Shown here piece after piece: positions 1 through 20,631 of a DNA stretch of 64,000 bases. The DNA lies in assembly GCF_964340395.1 (NCBI RefSeq), contig NC_135560.1, positions 11,515,098 to 11,579,097 on the forward strand, read 5' to 3'. Position 1 is the stretch's first letter; each line of letters begins with the position of its first letter. Origin of the DNA: Glandiceps talaboti. Its lineage: Eukaryota; Hemichordata; Enteropneusta; Spengelidae. Made by a program: the position numbers and the translations under genes. Under the pieces are notes generated by a model. It made no database searches. It saw only the letters and a list, made by a program, of their open reading frames with translations, and was not told the DNA's origin.

Positions 1-6
1 CCTTAC

Positions 7-8759
<8,753 letters not shown>

Positions 8760-9111
8760 ATCGCAGATCGCCTTCAGTCGAAAATGGCGGCTGACTATCA
8801 ACCAATCAGCGAACAGATGCCATCGATGACGTCATTAAGGGGTTCCCGGGGATTCCCCAACATTAACATTGCGTTTTCCAAAAAATGGAAGAAAGACACG
8901 CCGTGATCTCCAGAGGGGCAGCGTTGAAGTTTTAGAGAAGTTGTGGACTTTAATTCAACAACAGAAAGTCACATGAATTGTTATCTAAATATCACAAGTA
9001 TTGACGTCATCGGAGCTGAGCGATTACTACTATTTATGACTATAGTCTCACAAGGGAGGTAGGAGAGTCATTCCGAAATCGATTGTGGATTAGGATTTTA
9101 ACGGTACAAAT
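8760..9111. promoter_or_regulatory. Shared upstream region of TUBGCP4 and TIR gene
   Basis: Only about 350 bases separate the two divergent start codons. AAAATGGCGGC at 8781-8791 resembles the YY1 site seen near many animal housekeeping start sites. Transcription start sites cannot be placed by eye; a bidirectional promoter is inferred from spacing. Confidence 0.6.
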
Positions 9112-11548
9112 ATGGAAGGTAAGTCTGAAGTTTACGATCACCAATATTAAACATTAAACTTTATAGCAGTTATGTTACTTTCAGTATCAAATTAGTTATC
9201 CTATCACACGTTTCGCTCAACAGAAGGACTTACTCTGTATGCAAGCAGGACTAATCAGCTTTAATAGAGTTATTTGACATGGGCATTGCTTTTGATGATA
9301 TTTTGTGTACTTATTCTGACAGTCAAGGAATTTGAAAAAAGCACTTGTTTTTCAAAAAGAAAAGACAATACTCCGATACACGAAGATGAATTGCAAGATG
9401 AATGGAATATCAGTTTTGACGTTTTGGTTAATCGTTACTTGATTCCTGGCAATTCCATTGCACAATTTTGAATGTTTACTTTTTAGAGTAGTTCCTTTGA
9501 AATTGGTGAATAAATGTTAGATCTGATGGATGATAACTATTATTGCATGTAGACAAGCTGATATTACATGGAAGCCAATTCATTGATTTTGACATTCGGT
9601 TTGGATTTATAATAGGAATGTTTTCTTTTTTTGTCCCTTCTCAGAACGATATGATGTGAATATTTTATACTATGAAGGCCATCTCACCTATGTTAAGCAG
9701 CATTTCCTGAGAATATTCGAACAGACGCTTGGTTTAAGGGTTTGTATTTCACAAAGAGACCATCTTGCTGGGAGATACATAGCTGACAACATTATAGACA
9801 GTGCTGAAAATAGTAACTTCTGTGTGGTGCTTGTCTGTAGAGAAATCATTGAAAATGGATGGGGTGGCTATGAACTCAATGTTGCATTGGATACCATGGT
9901 GAATTCTCGAGGCAGGCAAGGATTTCGAGTCATTCCTGTGATAGTGTCGATGTGTATACCTGATGCCAGATTCAGACCATTCTACCATTTAAGTATTGTT
10001 GATGCAGAAAAAAAGATGTACTTTTGGAACAACATTTGTCGATCTCTTGGTGTAAATTATAGTGATTTTCAACAAAGTAAGTGGGAAATAATTTTACTGT
10101 ACTTTTTACTTCTTGAGTGAAAGCAATACATAAATATATCCAAACACTTACAACTTTTTTCATAAAATCATGGAATGAACATCAATCAGTGTTCTAAAAA
10201 GGGGATAAATTTAAAGTCATTTGGAAAGTTCAGAATACACAATATACACTCTTGTTTCTGTATCTGTTTGGATACTGGAGACTGTCTCACATTTGAGCAA
10301 AATCCTCCACGATAGTGTGCATACTTTATTGGTTTTAGTCACGTCGAGCACAGAATGATGCCAATGCAGGTTTAAACTGTTCTGGTGATATCCTTATTAC
10401 GACGGACTCTGGTAAATTAAAGCATTCCAATCTTTAATAGTCCTTGGTATGAATGAATATTTGTAGATTTTGGTATTACAACTTGGTATGATGGGAGTTT
10501 TAGTGTTTATTTCTGGATGGTCTGTTTTTAAACTGAACTAGAGAGTCAATTATGTTGAGTACATTAAATTACAATAGAAAATGTTACCATGACGAAAATC
10601 ATTTTGCAATAAAGTAAAGTTAAATTGTATTATGAAATAAACATACTCATTTCATTTTTAAAATTCATGTCCAGAAACATTAGTTTCGCATTGAGTGATA
10701 AACAAACACTTTACAAACTTTTAAGGAACATTATTCCTGATGTTTTGTTGATCTCTCAAAGTAATAAGACATCTCTATGTGTGACTTGTAAAATTTTCCT
10801 TATGTATCATACTGAATGTAGAATAATGTATAGATGACATCATGAATGTAAGGCCAAAAAAGAATTGTTTCTGGTCAGGACAGTTTGTCTAAAGTGGTGT
10901 AATGACATGATTTTTTTGTTTTTCTTCTCAACAAACCTCTCACTACAATCTACTATTAATGGTACTTACTGTTCTTTTTATTTAGTACTTTAGAGCAAGT
11001 GTGTATGTGGGACAGATTTGCTTGTTCATGGTTGGCTCTGCTGTTGTCTTCACTGAAGTAGGAAGGGTAGTTTTTGTATTGTCCCCCCCCCCCCCATATA
11101 AGTGATGCACACATTGACCAGTAATAATTTTTTTTGGCCTAACCACATTTCTATATCTCGATCATCTCCATCAGTTGCCGTTCCTCCTTCTGTTGAAGAC
11201 TTTTATCAAAACTTCAATGTGATTGACAATATCCCAGCTGAACTTGATGATGAATCACCTCCCGGTGGACCAATCAGTCTTCCCTCCATCACAGCAAGTG
11301 GTTTACAGGAGCATGCAACCCAGAATACCAGAGTGACATCCAGTGGTCAACAAAATAATGGTACCAGCTGTCAACAAAATATTGCCACCAGTGGTCAACA
11401 AACTACAGGCAACACTATGGTTCAAAATACTATACAACAGAACAATGGAATTGATGCCGAGTTTATTAGCTATGTCTTGATTGGAATCTTGGTTTTGTTT
11501 GTTTGGAAAGTTTTCAATTGGATATTTTTCCAATTGTTTGGGTTTTGA
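9112..11548 (+). CDS. TIR-domain protein with C-terminal transmembrane tail
   Basis: Three coding exons: 9112-9118 (two codons plus one base), 9645-10076 and 11175-11548, phase-consistent, 270 residues. Residues about 4-145 form a Toll-type TIR domain: box 1 YDVNILYYEG, box 2 region RVCISQRDHLAGRYIADNII, then a WGGYEL segment and box 3-like YFWNNICRSLG. Residues about 150-238 are a Q/T/N/S-rich, probably disordered linker. Residues about 244-268 (ISYVLIGILVLFVWKVF onward) are a hydrophobic segment ending two residues before the stop. There is no signal peptide and no leucine-rich repeat. Known: TIR domains mediate homotypic signalling or, in SARM1-like proteins, cleave NAD; the Glu of WGGYEL aligns with a position conserved in Toll receptors as well, so it does not prove NADase activity. 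Inferred: a tail-anchored protein with a cytosolic TIR on an internal membrane. Family assignment beyond TIR is not possible from sequence alone. The start lies in a seven-base coding exon with donor GTAAGT. Confidence 0.85.
10853..11120 (+). repeat. Dispersed repeat, copy 1 (pair with 23867-24220)
   Basis: Shares AATTGTTTCTGGTCAG, GTCTAAAGTGGTG, TACTGTTCTTTTTAT and GCTTGTTCATG blocks in the same order with 23867-24220, and both copies continue into AGTGATGC. A C-run follows at 11084-11095. Lies in intron 2 of the TIR gene, ending close to its last acceptor at 11174. Confidence 0.75.
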
Positions 11549-11780
11549 TTAAGGCTTGGCATAATAATGTTTGATAAGGCCTGACATCTTCAAATTAGGG
11601 AGTGTTCATTGCTCATTGTTTTCTTCCACTAGTGCAGCAACTGTTATCTGTATTTTTGCCAAACATGTGGAGTTGCCAATTGTTCAAGACGTATTGAACC
11701 CCAGACAGAAGTTTTGCCGATATTTGGTTAGAAAAAATAATTTGATACTTCTATATTCCCTTGACTGTATTTCTCGATAA

Positions 11781-11912
11781 AATAAATTTTACTATTTTTT
11801 AATGAATAGATTGTATTTTTATATGATAATTGAAATTTATACGTTTAGAAATTAATGTATTGTAGGTAATGATAATGAGAATGTATCTGTAGATATCATG
11901 CATATTAATAAA
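11781..11912 (+). terminator. Candidate poly(A) signals of the TIR gene
   Basis: AATAAA occurs at 11781-11786 and again at 11907-11912, 233 and 359 bases after the stop codon. Either would give an ordinary 3' UTR. Cleavage sites are not visible in sequence. Confidence 0.55.
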
Positions 11913-11959
11913 GAGCACATTTTCATGCTCATGAAACATAATGCAATGTGTCTTGTATA

Positions 11960-12063
11960 GTGTTATCTAGACTGTAAGATATATCTTGTTGCTCTGCCTA
12001 TTAGCCTGCTCTATCCTTGCAAGGGGTTGACTGATGTGTGAGGGCGCCCCGTCATGACGTACT
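11960..12063. repeat. Dispersed repeat (GATGTGTGAGGGCGCCC family), copy 1
   Basis: Contains AGACTGTAAGATATATC, GGGGTTGACTGATGTGTGAG and GCGCCCCGTCATGACGTAC. Relatives are at about 32590-32715, 33515-33705 (two reversed units) and 50722-50812. Ends that start with AGACTGTAAGATA and finish with the approximate complement point to a small inverted-repeat element. Confidence 0.65.
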
Positions 12064-12689
12064 GATACCTTTCAGATTGTGTCATCACAAGGCCTATGGT
12101 TTTATAATGACGCTATGATGTAAATGCGTACATGATATTTTTTGAGCATATAGCTGCTTTATAGGCAAGAAATTCTGTGTGATTATTGAGGACAAATATT
12201 TCACCACACAGTTATATAATTGAGCAATGTAAATTTAATTGATAAAACTCCTTTGTATTTTTGTATGGAAATTATAATTTTGATAGGAGATGCTAAGATC
12301 ATCCCCTTTATACCTTTCATGTATTTTATTATCAGAATTCTATACAAGCTTTATACTTGTATATGTAAAGTTGTTTATAACAATGGTGATGAAAGGTGTA
12401 TGTCACTCAGGATGTATTTACATACATGTACATTGTATTAGGTTTTCAAACACCATATATGCACTTGCAGCTTTTTAATCATACTGTATGTACTAATGGC
12501 TTTCTGAGATTGACAACCTGTTGATCACCGCTATCTAACATGTTATTTGGAATGGTAACTGTTGTTCTTTACCGGCTATTGAACCAATAGGAGCTCTGCC
12601 AGAATGTATGAACAGTTAAGAATGCCTGGTTGTGTACATTTTGACCACTGAGTTGTAACATTTCATTGATAAGTGTTGTAATGCAGCAT

Positions 12690-13095
12690 GTACTTACTTT
12701 GACCATTCACTGAAAAGGGTTGTAATTCTGTGGTTGGAGCATTCACTGAGTTGTAACAGTTTAGTGAGAAGGGTTGTAATTCTGTGGTTGGAGCATTCTC
12801 CGAGTTGTAACAGTTGAGTGTGAAGGGTTGTAATTATGTGGTTGGACCATTTACCGAGTTGTAATAGTTCAGTGAAAAGGATTATTCTGTGGTTGGACCA
12901 TTCACTGAGTTGTAACAGTTCAGTGAGCAGTGTTTTTATTCTGTGGTTGGACCATTCACTGAGTTGGAAAAGTTTGGTGAAAAGGGTTGTAATTCTGTGG
13001 TGTGACTTACTGAGTTGTAACAATTTTGTGAGAAGGGTTGTAATTCTGTGGTTGGACTCACCAAGTTGTAACAGTAAGGTGAGAAAAGTTATACC
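12690..13095. repeat. Minisatellite, ~57-bp unit, about seven copies
   Basis: The unit contains GGGTTGTAATTCTGTGGTTGG then CATTCACTGAGTTGTAACAG and repeats about every 50-57 bases with substitutions. The apparent 142- and 99-residue frames through it on both strands are repetitive translations, not genes. Confidence 0.9.
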
Positions 13096-13439
13096 ATTCA
13101 AACATATAGCATACAAGAACAATAAAGAACAATAAAAATATCAAACAGAAACTTTGAGTTGAAGTATTGATTTTTAATATTTCCATATTCAGAATATTAA
13201 ATCTGTAAATCAAGAATTCTCCCTCTGATCATAATATTAATAATAATAATCTCCCTTGTAAATCTTAATTTGAGTAAATTCACCCGGAATTATGTACTGA
13301 CACTGGAGATAAATCTTATATTATGAAAAATCAGGACTTTTTACTTATTATTGTACATAAAATAGATTGCATGAGGTAGAGTCATACTTTAATATTGACA
13401 CCATTGATGCAGTGTGAGCTAATAGCAATTACAGCAGAT

Positions 13440-13895
13440 TTTGTCTTAGCTTGCAAATGCTATTAAAATGAATTATCAAGAGCAGTGAGACTGATCACAA
13501 GGTTTGATGTTGAGATAGACACAATAAAGATTACACAAAAAAATCCCTTACAGAGTTTCTGCTCTGTAGACACAATAAAGATAAAAGACAGACATGCCTT
13601 ACAATTAAGTCTCCTATGTGTTTTGTTAATGATAACAAAAACAAATCCAAATGTAACAAAATACAGAGCAGATATTGTGTAAGGGGTGTCTGTGTGTTAT
13701 CTCTATAGTGTCTCTAGAGCAGACACTGTGTAAGGGAAGCTTGTGTGTTATCTTTATTGTGTCTACAGAGGCAGACACTGTATAAGGGATGTTTGTGTGA
13801 AATCTTTATTGTGTCTATCTCAACATGAAACCTTGTGATCAGTCTCACTGATCTTGATACACTGTTTAATAGCATTTGCAAGCTAAGATGAAATT
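13440..13895. mobile_element. Fold-back element with ~140-base arms
   Basis: The left arm (CTTAGCTTGCAAATGCTATTA, GTGAGACTGATCACAAGG, TTGAGATAGACACAATAAAG) reappears reversed at the right (CTTTATTGTGTCTATCTCAA, CCTTGTGATCAGTCTCAC, TAATAGCATTTGCAAGCTAAG). The middle holds further degenerate copies of the GACACAATAAAGAT segment and its complement GTGTTATCTTTATTGTGTC, so the inner parts have been duplicated. Confidence 0.85.
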
Positions 13896-14360
13896 TCCTA
13901 CATCTTTGTCATAGACTTGGTACTCGTCTTGGAGTACTAGCCGAGTATGGGACTTCATTAATGAATGACAGGACTATGTTGTGGAACTGTAAAACTCACA
14001 GTTCTGTTAATTGCTTATACTTTCCTGAAATCTACCATGTTCTTTACCAATAAATTGCTACAATGTATCATAACTTACATTTTACTTGCCTGAATGATTA
14101 CTTTGTTGCAAAGTTATATTTTAACAACTTTTAGTGTATAGATTAACTTACATTTACTTACAGTAAAAAGATATGGCAATTATTTTGTACAGGCTATGTA
14201 CATATGGCATTTTAAATGTACGCCACTGCAAGGTGTGTGTGATATTAGGATGGTACTAGTTAATTCTTTGTTTCTCACCTAATACATAACAAAAAATAAG
14301 TAAAAATAAGTGAGTGTATGCCTGAGTACATTGGCGAAACTTTCAATTCATGATCGTACT

Positions 14361-14708
14361 TTAAAGTGGCCATATGGATGAAGATTGGGTATTTATTTTG
14401 AATTTTCAATTTATAAAACAATTTTAGTATGACTTTCTAACTTGAAAAATCAATGTGAAACAACATAGACCAAGTCTGTGTTTGTAACTCAGTACAGTGC
14501 AACAAGCTAAACAAATGATGTACACGGTTTGTTATTGTACATACTATAACAAAACATTTTTACACATTTATTAATCTTCCACAATGTACTGAGTTACAAA
14601 CAAGGACTTGGCATATGGTCATTGATTTTTAAAGTAGGAATGATAAAATTGTTTTAGAGAATTAAAAATCCAAATATATACCCATTTCTCGTCCATATGT
14701 CCACTTGA
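14361..14708. mobile_element. MITE family P2, copy 1
   Basis: The left end AAAGTGGCCATATGGATGAA pairs with the right end GTCCATATGTCCACTT. The arms continue through a TTGGGTAT-type block, CAATTTTAG and TCAATGTGAAACAACATAGA, so most of the 350 bases fold back. Other copies: 15363-15711, 61088-61416 and a solo arm at 61893-62037. Confidence 0.85.
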
Positions 14709-15362
14709 CAATCAGAAGTCAGAAAGACACTTTGAACCATTTGTTTATGAAAAGGTCCTGAATTTCTGAACGATAATTTTCATTAAAATTCACACTTTTA
14801 GGGTTGATCAGTGATGTTGTGAATTTTTGCTAATTCTGCCATAGAGGGCATCAATTTTTATTATTTTGCCAGATTGAAAAAAATAAAAATAAGGTTGGTT
14901 AGGTCATGAGAAACACAGAGATTACTAGAGCTGCCCTTAAAGGACATGCAAAGAAATGGTTCACATACATTGGCATATGCAGAATATTGAAATCAGAAGA
15001 AAAAAATTGATAACGTGTCACACTGCCACCATGACTGAAGGCTTGGTGAAATAAACAAACAACTATTTTCTGTTTAACCAAACCAAAAGGTAAATCAATT
15101 TCATTCATCCATCTTTGTATGGCATGCACCCGGCAATCAAGTAATGTTTGTAAATAATTATATATTAATAAACAGCGCTCAAAATCTAAAACATTCAATC
15201 ATAAATATATCATTATTAAGATTATCATAATTTAATATAAAATGTTCCCTGTGTGTGTATGTAATGGATATCAAATATTATATACCTTCTAAAGTTACAC
15301 ACTTATGATTAAAAATAACCCATTTGTAAATATATACACCTTCTGGAGTGAAATGACCTTGT

Positions 15363-15711
15363 TTTTAAAGTGGCTATTATGGATGCAGATTGGGTATTTG
15401 TTTTGAATTTTTAATTCATAGAACAATTTTATCGTGGCTTTCTACTTGAAAGATCAATGTGAAACAACATATGCCAAGTCCTTCTTTGCATAAACTCAAT
15501 AAATTGCTGAAGATTGATAAATGTGTAAAATGTTTGTTATTGTATGTACAATAACACATTTTTTAGATTTCGCAATATATTGAGTCACAAACACAGACTT
15601 GGTCTTTGTTATTTCACATTGATTTTTCAAGTAGGAAGCCATGATAAAATTGTTTCATAAATAAAATTTTCATAACAAATACCTAATCCTCAGTCACATG
15701 GCTGCTTTAAA
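15363..15711. mobile_element. MITE family P2, copy 2
   Basis: Same architecture as 14361-14708: TTTAAAGTGGCTATTATGGA at the left and ACATGGCTGCTTTAAA at the right. The interior TCAATGTGAAACAACATATG pairs with a reversed block ending in CACATTGATTTTTCAAGTAG. Confidence 0.85.
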
Positions 15712-16641
15712 CACACCACTGTTTTTGAAAAAAAATACATGTAGACAAAGAGATTACATTCTCAAAAAAAGCAGCTTGGTACACAAAAATAGCACAATCA
15801 TTCATAAAATCAAAACTTACTTTATAGGCAGCAGTGTAATTTGAGTAATGTATACCAGTATACATGTACTGTGATACAGTAAATAGCTATACTCACTGAG
15901 TGCTAAATTTTCATTTAAATATAATATAGGATATAAAATTTAAAACATTTACTACAATATAACTATGTATTATAAGCTCTCACTACAATGCTCCAATGCT
16001 TGATTCAGAAATGATCTTTTCACTCTGATCAGTGTACAACATGTGGGGAAACTCCAGCGGGTAGGTTCAATATACAGCACAGGGTATAGTGAGCATGTTA
16101 ATTAATTTGATTTTTTAAATTTGTTAAAATCTTTATTTATTTACATTTTCGGTGTCGGGGGGGGGGGGGGGGGGGGTGAATAGGAAGAAAGAATGGCCAG
16201 GGAAAGAAAAACAATAGAAAAGTCTGTTTTATTGTAAAAAAAAAAAAAAAAAAAAAAAACCCCAAAAAAAGAAAAAGAAAAAAAAAAGAAAAATGAATGA
16301 AATCATCACTAACATTCTCACTGCACCCTGTGTATATACAGTCAAATATTTCAAATTTCTGTTTGGCCCCTATTTCAACAATTTTCACCATCTTTAAAAA
16401 ACTCTGACCCTTGTGGCAAAATTTCATAGATAGAATTCTGAATATATTTTCTGAAAAAAAGTGCAAATGAAATTCAAGCAAATCATGCACCCATTCCCTT
16501 CAGTAATATGTATACTGATGTGAAAATAAATATACCAAGTATGGTTGGTTAAAAATTCCAACTTGCTGCTGACGTGTATTGTAACGTAACAGTAAATACA
16601 ACAATGGCAGATGGACTATCAGTATAGTAGGGCAAACACAT

Positions 16642-16992
16642 ACTACAACTGCTGACATCAGACCGTGGATGAACGGAACCTATTACAAACTAGGAAAGTA
16701 AATTGCTGAATTGGATTAATAACACTTGGCACACATTCCATCATTTGATAAGATCAGTTTTATGGCCACTTTACAAAATAGGTCACTATTACAAACTAAT
16801 TAGAAGTACCCCTGGCATGTCATGTACACATAAAGAGGCCATAACACTGTTCTTATCAACCCATGGTGTGTAATACAAGTCTCTGCTGTTCCAACATGCT
16901 GAGCAAAGTGTTAATATCCAATTCAGTAGTTTACTCTCCCTGTTTGTATAACAGGTTCTGTTCTCCACAGTCTGATGTCAGTAGTTGTAAAA
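16642..16992. mobile_element. MITE family P1, copy 1
   Basis: ACTACAACTGCTGACATCAG at the left is answered by CTGATGTCAGTAGTTGTA at the right; arms run on through GGAACCTATTACAAACTAGG and CTGAATTGGATTAATAACAC. A second copy is at 21845-22224, in ceramidase intron 2. Confidence 0.85.
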
Positions 16993-17665
16993 CAATTTTT
17001 TTTATCACATTTTGACATGATTTATGTAGTTACACTAACAGTGGAGCAGTGCATGCCTCTGATGGTGCCTCAAGTGATGCCGGTCATGGCAATTCCACCC
17101 CCACCCCCACCCCGTTTCTCATGTTTATAGGGTCATGACTGTAAAATACCCACATAACTTCTATAATCTTCCACATGCAAACATCAATAGTTTTAGTTTG
17201 TGTCAAAATCCATCTTAGTTTGCTGATAGTACATTTGCCATAGAAAAACTTTTAACACAGCAAACATAATGAAATGCTAGCTAGGTTGAATGGATAAAGA
17301 ACTAATAGGCAACAAAAAAAATATAAAACTGCATTATTAAAACCCAAATAAACACAATTTTTGAAAGAAGGAAAAAAAGTGAGCTGCCAAAATCTCTTCA
17401 GAAAGTTTTTGAAATGGCAAGTTAAAAGAGTTTGACTGAAATTTCAACATCAAAAGAATTATCTTTGTTTGCACGTCTGTAACGTCCTCTAGCTTTGACA
17501 AGCGTGGTTACAGGAGTGCGTGTAAACACAGACGAATCTTTCAGTTCATGATTGGGTATAGTAGTTCACATTTATAGTTACTGCTATTGTCTAGGGTTAC
17601 TGGTAGCAGTTATTTTGATGCAGAATGAGTTGAGCCACCCTGGAATACAGATAGTACTGTCAAAC

Positions 17666-17896
17666 CATAGACCCTCTACCAACAGGATACGTAACTGTGG
17701 TAAACAAGAAAGGATGTCTAAATGTTTATTGTACGATGTTTGTTTGCATACATTAAGCTACATAAACATTTCCTGTCCGTTTCCAAGTTGTTTACACTCA
17801 CTGTGACTCAGTGATAGTTGCTCACTATCCGACATGTTTTAGACTAAATTTTCCGACCATTTCGAAGTTTACAACTGTATTGGTGGAGGGTCTATG
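17666..17896. mobile_element. CATAGACC-family MITE, 231 bp
   Basis: The left end CATAGACCCTCTACCAA is matched by TTGGTGGAGGGTCTATG at the right. GTCAAAC flanks both sides (17659-17665 and 17897-17903), a perfect 7-bp target duplication. Same ends as the 33-bp insertion at 3238-3270 and the element at 48549-48705. Confidence 0.88.
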
Positions 17897-20219
17897 GTCA
17901 AACATAGCCATGTATAATATAAACACAGTTGTTACATAACCCTCTTGACAGTAAACATACACAGCGGCAATGGTTATTGCAATGCTACATGGTTGAAACC
18001 TGTACAAACCAATAGTTATCTTAATGCTACAGGGTTGATGCTGTTTATTTACAATTATGGCAACAGCTGGTTAAGATTAGACAACTTGCATCAGTAGAAT
18101 TGTTGTATCAATGCTTATCATGGAAAGTGGACAAATTTCAGTTTATTTTTTATCAAACCTGGTTTCATGCCATACATTTATAGCTTTAAAACCTTTATGT
18201 GAAAATTATTGCACATATTTGATTTATTTATGAGTTAGCAGTGAAACATGATAACCTTCCAGCTGTTACATGTGGTATGCTTAAGATTTAATTTCAAATC
18301 ATTGTATTTTTATGATGTCAACATCGATGGTTTTATTTCATTTGTGTTGAACAGCTGCCTCTAGTCTCTATACTCCGTAATCGTACAGGGACATTCACAC
18401 AATCTGAAATTCTTGTCATATTTTGACTATTTTACATAACTATAAATTACACTTTTTCGATGATTACTGGAATAAATCAAAGCAAATGAGTTGTATTATA
18501 CTTAAGACTACTTTGGAAGTAGACTGTCTTCAAATATTTCCCACCAAATACTCGACGAATGATAAATAATTCGCAAATTTAAAGTCTGTAAATTTTCATG
18601 CTGTTACTCTCCTTAACATGTTACGCATACAATGACCCAATGTTATATTTTGGTTTGTAAAAACATTTTACGATAAAGACACTTTTAAATTCTTATTTGT
18701 ACATATTATACAGCTATTCTCCCATTATACATATACCCATATTAACATAATATATGATAATTTATTCATATACATTGGAATGTTGAAATCAGTGGTTAAA
18801 ACCAGCAATAAATAAATCTAGAATATTGATGTAAACTTTGTATGGATTCTGTAGCACACTGAATAGCACCAATAATTTACTTGATTCTTTCCAAGGTAAA
18901 GAAATGATATTAGCTATATTAGCTCCTACAATGGCATATTGTAGCACAACTCCATACCTATTATGCAAGGATGGTGTACATTTGGGAGGGTTGTGTGATA
19001 TTACTGGGATGTTGTTCAGTCTCAGCATGCTTGGATTGATTGGTACCCATCAATCACTTATAACTTTGTAATCTTTCAAAAAGACACTGTTTGTTTGCTG
19101 CTATGGGTGTGGCTATGGTTGTACACTTATGTTTAGTTTTGATGCTCTTTAACTCGCCCTTACTATTCATGTATTTGCAGAAAACATGACTGTTGCTATG
19201 GTTGTGCATCATGTTGCTATGCACATTAGAATTGTTTGAATGTTCATTCACTTGACTACTCATAATTTTTATCTCTACAATAGACACTATCTTTTTGCTG
19301 TTGCCGTGGCACAGTCTTAGTTGCCAAGCATTACTTGTTCGTCCATTTATTGCATGTTTATTCACTTGACTACCCATTACTGCTGCCATTTTCGCCAAAG
19401 ACACATCCCAGTCTGGCGTCTTCAGCTAGACGACTCTAGAAACATCATCACCAAATTTCAGCCCAGAGGTTTTAAGTTTTTGACATCCCCATCAAACAAC
19501 ACACACAGACAGACAGACAGACAGACAGATGCTTTGCAATGACTATAGCACTACTTCTGAAACATACAGTTCAGTTGCACTATAAAAATGAAAAAAATTA
19601 GACATAAACAAAATATTGCAACCCTTTCAAATAGTCTAAACATTTGTAAATACTGAATTTTGATAAATCTCTGACTTATTCGAAGTGTATTACTGGATGA
19701 TCGAATCTCACAGAGTTAAACCTGATTTTGAACCTGACTTTTGTTTTGTTTTAGTTTTAATTGTGTTTTGTATATTTTTGAAATTTGTTTTTCCATGATA
19801 GTTTGAAATTCATCATTGTTCACAATGGATTCTGACAATACTGCAGAATTTGTGATAAGTGGCAGTTTCCCTAACTTTTGGAAAAAATAAAAAAATTATT
19901 GACAGTCTGCCTAGCATGCCTTTCTGTAAACACACAAAGGTAAAAAATTGGTGCATCTCCCTAGCTTCCTTTTCTTAAGCACATAAAGGCAAAATTTAGT
20001 AACAGTCCCCTTAGCTTTCTGAAAACTCTATGGTTGAAGGTAATATTAAAGTGTATGTCTCCCCAGTTTTTCCCCAAAAGACAATGAAAAAAACCCCAAC
20101 AAATGACAAACTCCTTTGCTTCATCTGCAACCCTCGAAGAACAAGACCTGTATAACCAATTAGAGGGACATTAAAAAGAAGCCACACTGTAAAATTCTAA
20201 GAAACCATTTTGAACGCAT

Positions 20220-20631
20220 TAGTATTTAAATACCAATGAAATATATGAAACTTTTTCAATGGTAAGTTGGCACATTTGCCAACAAATGTAATCAAATGTA
20301 TAAAGTTGGTACATGATGAATTTCATTAAAGGTAAGTTGTCATTAAATACTAGTGAGACAGTTTTGTAATGGTAAGTTGGCTTAATAGCTGTGCCAACAC
20401 ATTTCCTCCAATGGTAAGTTTGCTTTAAGTTCCCTTAAAGTTGGCTTTAATACAGGTGACACATTTCCCCAAAAGATATTGGTCTACTGCTACTAAAATT
20501 CTCTAGTGCTAACTTAAAATTGGCCAACTGCCAATTCCCATATCGATAAGTTGGCTATCTGCCAATTCCCATAACGATAAGTTGGCTAACTGCCAATTTC
20601 CCTAACGATAAGTTGGCTTACTGCCAACACA
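20220..20631. repeat. 31-bp minisatellite reaching into the ceramidase stop codon
   Basis: Clear units of about 31 bases, each with CGATAAGTTGGCT and CTGCCAA, fill 20520-20631; more degenerate TAAGTTGGC units extend left to about 20262. The rightmost unit covers the last codons and stop of the ceramidase gene on the minus strand. Confidence 0.85.

Larger units (their letters stand above)
11913..20601. other. 8.7 kb with no gene seen
   Basis: Between the TIR gene 3' end and the ceramidase stop codon I find no exon with a recognisable protein match or sustained reading frame. The stretch holds a 57-bp minisatellite, a 450-bp fold-back element, three copies of two MITE families and a CATAGACC-type element, each entered separately. 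It also holds a poly(G)/poly(A) tract at 16147-16267 and a (GACA)n tract at 19504-19528. The ceramidase 3' UTR must occupy some of the right part. Confidence 0.6.

Noticed and set aside
10290-10540. Possible retrotransposon remnant
   Set aside because: Text such as TTTAATAGTCCTTGG and TATGAATGAATATTTG vaguely recalls a reverse-transcriptase tail, but stops interrupt all frames and no motif can be shown.
12694-13135. 142-residue minus and 99-residue plus repetitive proteins
   Set aside because: Both are readings of the ~57-bp minisatellite; no start context, homology or flanking exons.
18789-19071. Opposed 79- and 77-residue frames near the P1 and CATAGACC elements
   Set aside because: No recognisable motif in either; overlapping frames on opposite strands in a repeat-rich gap.
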